Shown: positions 23,661 through 33,126 of the stretch, one piece after another
Layout: the number at the start of each line of letters is the position of its first letter
Numbering within the stretch: position 1 is the first letter of the stretch
Source: Desulfovibrio sp.
GTDB taxonomy: Bacteria > Desulfobacterota > Desulfovibrionia > Desulfovibrionales > Desulfovibrionaceae
DNA: 64,000 nucleotides
Assembly (NCBI GenBank): GCA_031291035.1
Contig: JAISLI010000050.1
Span: 1-64,000 of the forward strand
Direction of reading: 5' to 3'
Position numbers and translations under genes: made by a program
Notes under the pieces: model-generated
What the model was told of the DNA's origin: nothing
Seen by the model: the letters and a program-made list of their open reading frames with translations, nothing else
Databases searched by the model: none

Positions 23661-24782
23661 ATGTCTGTGCGCGTGGCCTTGATCCATTATTGGCTGGTGG
23701 GCATGCGCGGCGGCGAGAAGGTTCTGGAGAGTCTCTGCCGTCTCTTCCCCCAAGCGGACATCTATACCCATGCGCTTGATCGCGACGCAATCTCTGAACG
23801 CATTTTGCGCCACAATATCAGGACCACATTCATAGGCAAGCTGCCAAGGGCCGTAAAGTGGTATCAAAAATATTTGCCTCTCATGCCTCTGGCTCTGGAG
23901 CAACTGGATTTGCGCGGCTATGACCTGGTCATAAGCAGCGAGTCCGGCCCGGCCAAAGGAGTGCTGACCGGGCAAAACTGTCTGCATGTATGCTATTGCC
24001 ACAGCCCCATGCGTTATCTCTGGGATTTTTATCAGGACTACCTGGAAAACTCCGGCGCGCTTACCCGCATGACTTTCAAGTATTTCGCCCACCGTCTGCG
24101 TGTGTGGGATTACGCCTCGGCCGCGCGGGTGGATTACTTCATTGCCAATTCCCGCAATGTGGCGGAACGCATTCGCAAGCACTACCGCCGCGAGGCCGGG
24201 GTCATCCATCCGTGGGTGGAGTATGCCCGTTTCAAGCCGGATAAGTTCATTCCCGCGGCACCCGGAGCCCCCTATGTATTTCTGGGACAGCTTGTGGCTT
24301 ACAAACGGGCGGATATAGCCGTAAGGGCCTTCAATGCATCCGGCCGTCCCTTGCTCATCATCGGTGAAGGAGAGGAGCGCCGCCGCCTGGAAGCCGCGGC
24401 TCAAGGCAACATCACCTTTCTGGGCCGCCGGGAAGACGCGATGCTGCCGCGTCTGCTGCAGGAGGCGCGCGGCCTTATTTTCCCCGGCGAGGAGGACTTC
24501 GGCATTGTGCCTTTGGAGGCTCAGTCCGCGGGCCGCCCGGTGGTCGCCTACGGACGCGGCGGCGCGCTGGAGACGGTGAGGGAGGGCGTAACCGGCCTGT
24601 TTTTTGCTCAACCTACCCCGGAGAGCCTGAACATGGCTGTTGACCGGCTGGAAGCCAATTACACGGATTTTGCCCCGGAGGTTATCTCCGGGCACGCCGC
24701 CGCCTTTGACGTGAGCGTGTTTGAGCGGAAACTGGCGGCGCATGTTGAGGCTCTCATGGCGGGGAGCAAGAATTTTCCTTAA
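23661..24782 (+). CDS. Glycosyltransferase family 4 protein
   Basis: VALIHYWLVGMRGGEKVLESLCRLFPQADIYTH; CYCHSPMRYLWDFYQDYL; LIFPGEEDFGIVPLEAQSAGRPVVAYGRGGALETV. Confidence 0.9.
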   Translation: MSVRVALIHYWLVGMRGGEKVLESLCRLFPQADIYTHALDRDAISERILRHNIRTTFIGKLPRAVKWYQKYLPLMPLALEQLDLRGYDLVISSESGPAKGVLTGQNCLHVCYCHSPMRYLWDFYQDYLENSGALTRMTFKYFAHRLRVWDYASAARVDYFIANSRNVAERIRKHYRREAGVIHPWVEYARFKPDKFIPAAPGAPYVFLGQLVAYKRADIAVRAFNASGRPLLIIGEGEERRRLEAAAQGNITFLGRREDAMLPRLLQEARGLIFPGEEDFGIVPLEAQSAGRPVVAYGRGGALETVREGVTGLFFAQPTPESLNMAVDRLEANYTDFAPEVISGHAAAFDVSVFERKLAAHVEALMAGSKNFP

Positions 24783-24929
24783 TCTGAATCAAAAGAGTTA
24801 CGCTCGTATTGAAGAATGGCGCAATCGTCCGCTGGAGAAGGAATATCCGTATGTTTTCATGGATGGCATTTGACGGAAATTCTCAACTTGCGTGAAAGCT
24901 CACACAGGTTCACCCTCTTCGGAGTGGGG

Positions 24930-24968
24930 AAGAAAAAGGGCCTTCAGGATGATTTCCAGAAGACCCTT
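24930..24968 (-). terminator. Candidate terminator of tRNA-Arg
   Basis: Minus strand AAGGGTCTTC-loop-GAAGGCCCTT followed by TTTCTT. Confidence 0.6.
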
Positions 24969-24976
24969 GTGTTTCT

Positions 24977-25053
24977 TGGCGCGCCCGGCCTGAATTGAAC
25001 AGGCGGCCTATCGCTTAGGAGGCGATCGCTCTATCCGACTGAGCTACGGGCGC
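24977..25053 (-). tRNA. tRNA-Arg (anticodon CCT), CCA encoded
   Basis: Minus strand GCGCCCGTAGCTCAGTCGGATAGAGCGATCGCCTCCTAAGCGATAGGCCGCCTGTTCAATTCAGGCCGGGCGCGCCA; cloverleaf pairing checked by eye. Confidence 0.95.
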
Positions 25054-25238
25054 GTCCATCATGCCCGGCGCAACTCGTTGTTAGGAAATCTTGGCCTTTC
25101 TGTCAAGCGCGAGTTTCGGCGGGCACCGGAAGCGCCGTCAACGCTGGACAAAAAATAAAAATTGTACAATTATGTTGTACCGCTGCGGCATTCAGGGCCT
25201 TTTCGGAATGAAAACGCTCCGGAGCGCCAGACACGCGT

Positions 25239-25336
<98 letters not shown>

Positions 25337-25520
25337 CAATCCAGCCGGGTTCGGCGCGGTCTGAAAAGTCTTTCCTGGCAAGGGAAAACGTGAAACAGGT
25401 TGTCCGAACTCGGCCTACTTTTATGCAGGTGTCGCTGTGGATGCCTCCGCCCTGAGGGTAGGGTCAGATTTTCTTGACTTGCCCGTCCGTATGTGTAATT
25501 TCTGCGACGAGGATCCCGAC

Positions 25521-25817
25521 ATGACTCAACATCATAGCGAGGGCGGGGCGTCCGGCGCAACACCGTTGCCGGAGGTCAGCTTTTCCACATTCATACTTTC
25601 CCTGGCCTCCTCGGCTCTGGCGCAGCTTGGGGAAGTCCCTCTGCCGGAAAGCGGCCGTGTGGAGAGAAATCTTCCGCTGGCAAAACACAACATTGATGTT
25701 TTGGAAATGCTGCGCCGTAAAACGGAATCCAGCCTGGATGATCAGGAACGCCGTCTGCTTGAGGGGATTCTGTACGAATTGCGTTTGAAATATGTGATCC
25801 TGTCCGAAAAGCCATGA
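25521..25817 (+). CDS. DUF1844 domain-containing protein
   Basis: PEVSFSTFILSLASSALAQLGEVPLPESGRVERNLPLAKHNIDVLEMLRRKT; 4-bp overlap with argC. Confidence 0.8.
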   Translation: MTQHHSEGGASGATPLPEVSFSTFILSLASSALAQLGEVPLPESGRVERNLPLAKHNIDVLEMLRRKTESSLDDQERRLLEGILYELRLKYVILSEKP

Positions 25818-26866
25818 AAACATACCGGGTGGGGCTGGTGGGCATAACCGGCTATGCCGGCATGGAAGTGGCGCGGCTTTTGGCGGGACATCCGGTTTTG
25901 CGCCTTGTCATGGCCTGTTCGCGCGCCGAGGCGGGCAAACGTCTGGGGGAGTTTTACCCGTTTCTGGAAAAATTGCCCGGCGCTGATGTTGTGATCAGCG
26001 TTTTTGAGCCGGAAAAAGCGGCGGCATGCTGCGATATCGTCTTTCTGGCCGTGCCGGCCGGCACGGCCATGGACATGGCTGTGCCGCTGATTGCCAATGG
26101 GGCAAAGGTTGTTGATTTTTCCGCCGATTTTCGTTTGCGCGGCCGGCAAGCCTATGAAGAATGGTACAGCCGTCCGCACAAGGCCCCTGATTTGCTCGGG
26201 GAAGCAGTATACGGCATTCCGGAGCTCTATGCGGAGCAAATCGCCGGCGCGCGCCTTGTGGCCAATCCCGGCTGCTACCCCACCTGCTCCATTCTGGGTC
26301 TGTATGCGGCGCTGAAAAACGATCTCATAGAAACCGGGGGCATCGTCATTGACGCCAAATCCGGCGCGAGCGGCGCAGGGCGAAAGCCTGCCGCGGAGAC
26401 GCTGTTCTGTGAAGTGTCGGATACGTTTCGCGCCTACGGTCTGCCTCGCCACCGGCATACGCCGGAAATCGAGCAGGAGGTTTCTCTTCTGGCCGGGCGG
26501 GATGTGCGGCTTTCCTTCAATCCCCATCTTGTGCCCATGAATCGGGGCATATTCGCCACCATATACGCGGTCCTCAAATATCCGCGCATGAGCGCCATTG
26601 AGGCCCATGCGGCTTTCAGCAAAACATGGGGAGGCAGCCGCTGGGTGCGTGTGCTGCCCCAGGGATCCCTGCCGGAAACTCGTTACGTCCGGGGCGGCAT
26701 GTTTTGTGACATCGGTATTGTCGCGGACCAGCGCACCGGACGCCTGATTGTGCTCTCGGCCATTGACAATCTCTGCCGCGGCGCGGCGGGCCAGGCTGTC
26801 GCCAACGCCAACCTGATGTGTGGTCTGCCGGTGGAGACGGGGCTGGCTCTGGCCCCCGCGGTGTAG
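25814..26866 (+). CDS. argC: N-acetyl-gamma-glutamyl-phosphate reductase
   Basis: VGLVGITGYAGMEVARLLAGHP; NPGCYPTCSILGLYAAL; KSGASGAGRK; GLPRHRHTPEIEQ. Confidence 0.97.
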   Translation: MKTYRVGLVGITGYAGMEVARLLAGHPVLRLVMACSRAEAGKRLGEFYPFLEKLPGADVVISVFEPEKAAACCDIVFLAVPAGTAMDMAVPLIANGAKVVDFSADFRLRGRQAYEEWYSRPHKAPDLLGEAVYGIPELYAEQIAGARLVANPGCYPTCSILGLYAALKNDLIETGGIVIDAKSGASGAGRKPAAETLFCEVSDTFRAYGLPRHRHTPEIEQEVSLLAGRDVRLSFNPHLVPMNRGIFATIYAVLKYPRMSAIEAHAAFSKTWGGSRWVRVLPQGSLPETRYVRGGMFCDIGIVADQRTGRLIVLSAIDNLCRGAAGQAVANANLMCGLPVETGLALAPAV

Positions 26867-26867
26867 G

Positions 26868-27611
26868 TCATTCCGGACCCCGCCGCGGGTCAGCGGTTTT
26901 TTCTGAATTCCGTTTGAAATTGCTCTGGCGGCGGGGCGGATGCACCGCCGCCAGCCCATGAAGCGCAGGCGAAACCGCGCTTCGCCGATACGCAATGATG
27001 TCTTTGACCGCCACAACGGGAAACGCGTGGCGCCCGGCAAAGTTGACTATTTCCGGCAGCCGCGCCATGCTGCCGTCATTGTTTGTCAGTTCGCACAGTA
27101 CGCCGCTTGGCGGCAGTCCGGCGAGTTTCATCATATCCACTGTGGCCTCTGTGTGGCCGGGGCGTTCCATAACGCCGCCTTCTTTCGCGACAAGAGGGAA
27201 GACATGCCCCGGATGCCTCAAGTCTTCCGGTTCGGCATCATCCGCGGTGGCCGCTTTGACTGTCGTCACCCGATCGGATGCTGAAACACCGGTAGATACT
27301 CCCCCGGCGGCTTCTATGGAAATTGTAAACGCCGTGCCGTAGGGGCTGGTGTTATTCTCCACCATCGGACGAAGGCGCAGTGATGAGGCTTTTTGGGCGG
27401 TAAGACACAAACAGACGATGCCGCTGCATTCTCTGATGAGTAATGCCATCTGCTCGTCGGTCAGGCTGGCGGTTGAAAAAATAAGGTCACCCTCATTTTC
27501 CCGGTTTTCATCATCCACAACGAGAATGCCATTGCCTTTTTGCAGGGAATTCAGCGCATTGCGAACGCGGACAGCGGGGGAACCAAAAGAAGACAAAAGA
27601 TTCCGGCTCAT
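26868..27611 (-). CDS. ribB: 3,4-dihydroxy-2-butanone-4-phosphate synthase (RibB domain) with repeat-derived C-terminal tail
   Basis: [77 protein letters not shown]; tail after VKDIIAYRR overlaps repeat family A. Confidence 0.93.
   Translation of the reverse strand: MSRNLLSSFGSPAVRVRNALNSLQKGNGILVVDDENRENEGDLIFSTASLTDEQMALLIRECSGIVCLCLTAQKASSLRLRPMVENNTSPYGTAFTISIEAAGGVSTGVSASDRVTTVKAATADDAEPEDLRHPGHVFPLVAKEGGVMERPGHTEATVDMMKLAGLPPSGVLCELTNNDGSMARLPEIVNFAGRHAFPVVAVKDIIAYRRSAVSPALHGLAAVHPPRRQSNFKRNSEKTADPRRGPE
26913..26987. repeat. Dispersed repeat, family A, copy 2 (inside the ribB reading frame)
   Basis: tttgaaattgctctggcggcggggcggatgcaccgccgcc identical to 14841-14880; continues gcgaaaccgcgcttcgccg. 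Confidence 0.9.
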
Positions 27612-27694
27612 GCGTACCTCCTGATGGGTTATGCCAGAATCAGGGCGCACGACAGAACCATGCAACAGGCTGCACGGAAAGAACATTTCCTTGG

Positions 27695-27842
27695 CATGCC
27701 GTATTCTCTTCCATCCGGACTGTCACCGTCGGTTCCGGAATCGCACCGGATCTGCTGACCCTTTTGCCGTCAAAAGGCGCTCGCGGACTTCTCGATACCG
27801 AGTCATCGCCGGTGGGGATTTACACCCCGCCCTGAGAATACA
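27695..27842 (-). ncRNA. FMN riboswitch (RFN element) upstream of ribB
   Basis: Minus strand ATTCTCAGGGCGGGGTGTAAATCCCCACCGGCGATGA...GTCCGCGAGCG...CAGATCCGGTGCGATTCCGGAACCGACGGTGACAGTCCGGATGGAAGAGAAT, the canonical RFN consensus. Confidence 0.96.
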
Positions 27843-28154
27843 GTCTAATATCCGCTTGTCTCTTTGCCGTGTCAAGAAATGGATGAGGAGCATCCCACAA
27901 ATATTTTTTTTGTCCTCGTCAGCCTGTGGACGATCACGCGCCGGGATGACGAAACCGCGCTTACAAAGGGATAAAGTGGTATTTTTCAGGATTGACTGCC
28001 TGTATCGGGCATATCCTGTACTCGTGACATACCGCGAATACGTCCTTGCCAGCACGGCGGAAAACAATATATTCTGCGACGTTCACAGACGACAGGCATG
28101 AATGGCGGTCCACTGAAATTGAAAGTCGGCCCGCGGCAACCTCCGGAGAAAAGA

Positions 28155-29468
28155 ATGACCGCCCTGACCCCTCGAGAAATTGTGGCCGAGCTTGACAAAT
28201 TTGTTGTCGGCCAGGAGCAGGCCAAGAGTATGGTGGCTGTGGCTGTCCGCAACCGCTGGCGCCGTCAGCGGCTGCCCCCGGAATTGCGCGATGAAATCGC
28301 TCCCAAAAATATCATCATGATGGGGCCGACCGGCGTCGGAAAGACAGAAATCGCCCGCCGTCTCGCCCGCCTTGCCGGCGCGCCCTTTCTCAAGGTTGAG
28401 GCCACAAAGTTTACGGAAGTGGGTTACGTTGGGCGTGACGTGGAATCCATGGTCCGGGATCTTACGGAAATCGGCATAAACCTGGTGCGGGAGGAAGAGA
28501 ACGCCAGGGTCAAGGGAATCGCGGAATCGGCGGCCGAAGGACGCCTTCTGGATCTGCTCCTGCCGGCTTCCTTCGGCCAGGAAGAGCGCGCGGGCACGCG
28601 TGAAAAACTGCTGCGACAGTTCCGGCAGGGCTTTTTGGATGACAGGGAAGTGGAGCTGGAAACAACGGAACAGGCCGGCCCTGTTATTGATGTTTTCGCC
28701 ATACCCGGCATGGAGCAGATAAGCGGGCAAATCAAAGATATGTTCGGCAAGGCGTTGCCTCCCCGTCAGCGCCGTCGCAAGATGAAAATCAGAGAAGCCT
28801 TCAATGTGCTGGTTCAGGAGGAATCCGAAAAACTGACGGACCATGAGGCCATCGCGGAGACAGCCAGGGAGCGCGTGGAGCAGAGCGGAATTATTTTTAT
28901 TGATGAACTGGATAAAATAGCATCCCCCTCACAAAACCGCACTTCGGACATTTCCCGTGAGGGCGTCCAGCGCGATCTGCTGCCCATAGTGGAAGGCAGT
29001 TCCGTAAACACCAAGTACGGCATGGTCCGCACGGATCACATTCTCTTTATCGCCGCGGGGGCTTTTCATTTCAGCAAACCGTCGGACATGATTCCGGAAC
29101 TTCAGGGGAGATTCCCCCTGCGCGCGGAATTGCAGCCCCTCGGCAAAAAAGAATTTCTGCGCATACTCACGGAGCCGGACAACTCCCTCACCAAACAGTA
29201 CGAGGCCTTGCTGGCGACGGAAAAAGTGACCTTGAGCTTTACGGAGGACGGCCTTGAGGAAATCGCGGCATTCGCCGAAGATACCAACTCGCGCACGGAA
29301 AACATAGGCGCGCGCCGCCTCTACACGATCATGGAAAAAATTCTTGCGGGCATTTCCTTTGACGCGCCAGACACGCCCGGCATCCTTGTGGACATCGACA
29401 GAGCCTATGTGCGGGAACATCTTGAAGACGTGCTGAACGACCAGGGCTTGCGCCAATATATTCTATAG
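28155..29468 (+). CDS. hslU: ATP-dependent protease ATPase subunit HslU (ClpY)
   Basis: [60 protein letters not shown]-terminal [13 protein letters not shown]. Confidence 0.98.
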   Translation: MTALTPREIVAELDKFVVGQEQAKSMVAVAVRNRWRRQRLPPELRDEIAPKNIIMMGPTGVGKTEIARRLARLAGAPFLKVEATKFTEVGYVGRDVESMVRDLTEIGINLVREEENARVKGIAESAAEGRLLDLLLPASFGQEERAGTREKLLRQFRQGFLDDREVELETTEQAGPVIDVFAIPGMEQISGQIKDMFGKALPPRQRRRKMKIREAFNVLVQEESEKLTDHEAIAETARERVEQSGIIFIDELDKIASPSQNRTSDISREGVQRDLLPIVEGSSVNTKYGMVRTDHILFIAAGAFHFSKPSDMIPELQGRFPLRAELQPLGKKEFLRILTEPDNSLTKQYEALLATEKVTLSFTEDGLEEIAAFAEDTNSRTENIGARRLYTIMEKILAGISFDAPDTPGILVDIDRAYVREHLEDVLNDQGLRQYIL

Positions 29469-29855
29469 TTCCGCAAAGTTCTCGCCTTCCCTTTCAAGAC
29501 GGCCGATGAACGCCATGAGGTTGTCCTGCATGCCCTCCTTGTGTTCGTCGGGATAGAGGAGGGCGGACATGTAAAAAACGGAATTCAGGCGCAAAGCGGT
29601 ACGCGCCCCGGATGCGAAGCGGTCAAGCGCCAGAGCCAGCCTGAATCTCAACTCGCCCGGAAGGGGCGTCAACAGCGGCTTTGCGTCCTCGTCCAGTCTG
29701 GACAGAAGCTCGGCCTTTTCGCGCATGCCGGCAGCGTAACCCTGCGTATCGCCGGCTTCGACACGGCGCATTGCCCCGGCCTCCAGAGCCATAACACGCG
29801 AATGGCGTTCCCTCAGGAAGTTCGCGAGCGCGTCCAGTTGATTCCCGGTGTCCAT
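29463..29855 (-). CDS. Hypothetical protein
   Basis: 130 aa ORF, overlaps the stop of the upstream ligase gene; no family recognised. Confidence 0.55.
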   Translation of the reverse strand: MDTGNQLDALANFLRERHSRVMALEAGAMRRVEAGDTQGYAAGMREKAELLSRLDEDAKPLLTPLPGELRFRLALALDRFASGARTALRLNSVFYMSALLYPDEHKEGMQDNLMAFIGRLEREGENFAEL

Positions 29856-29896
29856 GCTGTCTCCATTTTTTTGTCGGGCGGTGCACAAAAACGCCG

Positions 29897-31162
29897 TCAA
29901 TCCCAGTGACGCTTGTCCTCAATCGGCCGGGTCTGTGGCGCAAGAGTGCCGGGCGGCAGTATGTTCAGTTTTGGACGCAATTTTATCTTCTCACGGAATT
30001 GGTGCAGAAGTTCCTCTTCCCGATTGAATTCACTGCTCTCGATGAAAAGCGTCATCTCATCAATACCGCCCGGATTGGTGACCTCAATGACCCAGCGTTT
30101 GATTTCCTCAAAGCGGCTCATGACCTGTTCAACCTGATGCGGGTATACAAACATGCCCATAATGCGGGCCGTTGTGTCAACGCGTCCCACGATGCTGCCC
30201 AGCCGCGGACTCATGCGCCCGCAGCCGCATGGACCGCGATCAACGTAGGAGAGATCGCCGGTGGCGAGGCGTATCAGGGGATAGGTTTTATTGAAAGCCG
30301 TCACGACTATTTCTCCAACTTCACCGTCTTTAAGGGGGATGCCGGTGTCCGGATGGCAGATTTCCACATAGCAGCGGTTTGCCATGTGCAATCCCGTTTT
30401 GTGAAAACACTCGTAGCCTATGCAGCCCACATCGGCGGTTCCGTAACATTGGCGCATGATCAGATCATATTTTTTTTCCATCTGCGAACGCATTTTTTCC
30501 GAAAGACGCTCGCCTGTGACCAGCGCGACCTCAAGGAAGAGATCCTTGCGCAGGTTAAGCCCCTTTTCTTCGGCTCTTTGGGCTAGGTGCATGAGGAAAC
30601 TCGGCGTTCCGATATAGCCTGAAATGCGCAGTTTCTGCATGATGTCCAGTTGCGTTATCGCATCGGAAGGGCCGGCCGGAATTACGGCGCAACCGAGATT
30701 GCGCAACGGTTCCTCGAACATCAGCCCCGCGGGCGTAAGCTGATAGTTGAATGTGTTCTGTACGGCGTCGCCCGGACGAAAACCGACGGAATAAAGGGCT
30801 TCCGTGTAGCCCCAGTAGTCCTCCCCGCGATCTTCGGGATCGAAAATCGGTCCCGGCGAGAGAAAAATGCGCCTGAGATCGCCTATGTCCTTGGTCAAAA
30901 GCCCGCCGAGGCGCGGCCCCATGGATTGCAGAAAAATGAGTTCCTTTTTTTTAAGAATGGGTATGTGCTTGATGTCGGAAAGGCTTTTGAATTTCTCCAC
31001 ATGAAACTGGGCGCGGTCGAAACGCTTTTTGACGTCTTCCGAGTAACGGTACGCATAGGAAAGCAGTTCTTTAATCTGTATAAGACAATATTGGCGGCGT
31101 TCGCTTTCGTCATACACTTCGCGGCGGCTGTAAATGCCTTCGGTACGGTCTTTGCGGGTCAT
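29897..31162 (-). CDS. Phenylacetate-CoA ligase family (PaaK-like) AMP-dependent ligase
   Basis: IKELLSYAYRYSEDVKKRF; MRQCYGTADVGCIGYEC; YPLIRLATGDLSYVDRGPCGCGR; VYPHQVEQVMSRF. Confidence 0.88.
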   Translation of the reverse strand: MTRKDRTEGIYSRREVYDESERRQYCLIQIKELLSYAYRYSEDVKKRFDRAQFHVEKFKSLSDIKHIPILKKKELIFLQSMGPRLGGLLTKDIGDLRRIFLSPGPIFDPEDRGEDYWGYTEALYSVGFRPGDAVQNTFNYQLTPAGLMFEEPLRNLGCAVIPAGPSDAITQLDIMQKLRISGYIGTPSFLMHLAQRAEEKGLNLRKDLFLEVALVTGERLSEKMRSQMEKKYDLIMRQCYGTADVGCIGYECFHKTGLHMANRCYVEICHPDTGIPLKDGEVGEIVVTAFNKTYPLIRLATGDLSYVDRGPCGCGRMSPRLGSIVGRVDTTARIMGMFVYPHQVEQVMSRFEEIKRWVIEVTNPGGIDEMTLFIESSEFNREEELLHQFREKIKLRPKLNILPPGTLAPQTRPIEDKRHWD

Positions 31163-31227
31163 TGTCTGCCTCGTTAGCAAAAAAATTGGTTCGGTGTTGA
31201 AAGCCTGTGCGGTGCAACCTGATTTTG

Positions 31228-33063
31228 TCATTCCACGGTGACGCTTTTGGCAAGATTGCGCGGCTGGTCAACGTCTTTCCCCAGATAGTCGGCCATTTCG
31301 TAGCTGAAAAGCTGGAGGGCGGGCAAAACAACAAAACCGGCCAGAGGAGAGGGCAGGCGGGGGATCGTCCAGATATCGTCAGCCGACAAATCCGTCCCCT
31401 CGTTGGTCAAGGCGATAACCTTGCCCTGACGGGCCTGCACTTCCACAATATTCGATTTCGTCTTGGGAAAGAGCGGGTCGTCAGGAGCAATGGCAAAAGT
31501 TGGAAAGGCGGGATCAACAAGCGCTATGGGCCCGTGTTTCATCTCTCCGGCGGCGTACCCCTCCGCGTGGATATAGGAAAGCTCCTTCAATTTCAGTGCG
31601 CCCTCAAGGGCAAGGGGAAAGCAATGCCCTCTCCCCAGATAAAAAAAATTGTCGGCCTTCGCATACTTTCTTGAAAGTTCCCTCGCTTTTTCATGCATGG
31701 CTGACAAGGCGTCTCCAAGGACGGCGGGCAGGGATACAAGGGCGCTTATCCGTTGGCCGCGCGGGATTTGCCGGGATTCGTCCGTGTTGCCCCGCCGCGC
31801 CTGCCAGTAAAGGGCCAGAAGGGCAAGCATGAGCATTTGGCTGCACATGGCTTTTGTTGACGCCACGCTGATTTCCGGCCCGGCCTGCGTGTACAGAACC
31901 GCCGTGGCCTCACGGGCTATGGAGGAGCCGATGATGTTGCACAGGCCGATGACAGTTGCCCCCCGTTCCCTGGCGATGCGCAACGCGGCAAGCGTGTCCG
32001 CGGTTTCGCCGCTTTGGCTGATAACCAGCGCCATTTCGTCCCTTTCAAACAAAAAATTGTCGCGATGGCGGAATTCCGAAGCAATTTCCACCTGTACGGG
32101 AATGCGCGCCCAATCTTCCAGCAGATGGCGTCCCCAAAGCGCTGAATGCCAGGAAGTGCCGCACGCGACGATATGGAGACGGACAGGCACCGGCAGGCTG
32201 TCCAGTTCGGGAAAAAGCACGCTATCGCCCTGTTCGCTGATACGACCGGCAAGAACGTCCGTCATGACCCTGGGCTGCTCAAAAATTTCTTTGAGCATGT
32301 AGTGCCTGTAGCCGTTCTTCTGGGCGGCCTGCATGTCCCACAGCACTGTTTGCGGCTCGTGGGCGACGGGTTCCAGGTTTTCCAGACGAAATATGTCATA
32401 ATCCCTGGCGGTCGCCCGCACGATATCGCCGTCATCCAAAAAAATAACCTTGCGGGTATAGGGAAGAAACGCTGGAATGTCGGACGCCGCGAAATTTTCG
32501 CCGGTTCCGAGGCCAAAAATAAGGGGGGCGGACATACGGGCCGCATAAAAAGTGTCCGGCGCGTTCCGCTCCATCAGACAAACAGCGTACGCGCCGCGCG
32601 CGCGGCGCAAGGCGGCCGCGAATGCGCGCAGCAGTTCCGGCTCGTCCTTGCGGCATTCGGCAATCAGGTTGACAAGAACCTCCGTGTCTGTTTCCGAATA
32701 AAAGACATAACCTTTTGCGGCGAGTTCCGCTTTCAATTCCTGAAAATTTTCAATGATGCCGTTGTGCACAATGGCCAGGGAATCGTCGTTCGAGCAATGG
32801 GGGTGCGCATTGCGCTCCGCCGGGACGCCGTGAGTGGCCCAACGGGTGTGCCCCATGGCGCATGTCGCCGTGGTTGTCTGCTCGGAGGCGAGTTTCTCCT
32901 CAAGGGCACCCAGTTTTCCTTTGGCGCGTATAACGCGGAAAGAGTTGTTGCGCACAAAGGCCACCCCCGCGGAGTCATACCCGCGGTATTCCAGACGGTG
33001 CAGTCCTTCGACCACTACGGGCACCGCGGGTCTGCGCCCAACGTATCCAATTATGCCGCACAT
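31228..33063 (-). CDS. glmS: Glutamine-fructose-6-phosphate aminotransferase (isomerizing)
   Basis: MCGIIGYVGRRPAVPVVVEGLHRLEYRGYDSAGVAF; C-terminal DVDQPRNLAKSVTVE. Confidence 0.98.
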   Translation of the reverse strand: MCGIIGYVGRRPAVPVVVEGLHRLEYRGYDSAGVAFVRNNSFRVIRAKGKLGALEEKLASEQTTTATCAMGHTRWATHGVPAERNAHPHCSNDDSLAIVHNGIIENFQELKAELAAKGYVFYSETDTEVLVNLIAECRKDEPELLRAFAAALRRARGAYAVCLMERNAPDTFYAARMSAPLIFGLGTGENFAASDIPAFLPYTRKVIFLDDGDIVRATARDYDIFRLENLEPVAHEPQTVLWDMQAAQKNGYRHYMLKEIFEQPRVMTDVLAGRISEQGDSVLFPELDSLPVPVRLHIVACGTSWHSALWGRHLLEDWARIPVQVEIASEFRHRDNFLFERDEMALVISQSGETADTLAALRIARERGATVIGLCNIIGSSIAREATAVLYTQAGPEISVASTKAMCSQMLMLALLALYWQARRGNTDESRQIPRGQRISALVSLPAVLGDALSAMHEKARELSRKYAKADNFFYLGRGHCFPLALEGALKLKELSYIHAEGYAAGEMKHGPIALVDPAFPTFAIAPDDPLFPKTKSNIVEVQARQGKVIALTNEGTDLSADDIWTIPRLPSPLAGFVVLPALQLFSYEMADYLGKDVDQPRNLAKSVTVE

Positions 33064-33072
33064 GAGAATTCT

Positions 33073-33126
33073 CCCGCGTTTCGCCGTAAAGCGCCGAAGG
33101 GAGCGTTTCAAAAGCAAAATGCTCTA
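33073..33126. repeat. Dispersed repeat, family A, copy 3 (between ppiD and glmS)
   Basis: cgcgtttcgccgtaaagcgccgaagggagcgtttcaaaagcaaaatgctcta, identical core to 14915-14952; ends on the ppiD stop codon. Confidence 0.92.

Noticed and set aside
25742-27040. 432-aa minus ORF antisense to argC
   Set aside because: Overlaps the confident argC gene and tRNA-proximal genes; no recognisable domain
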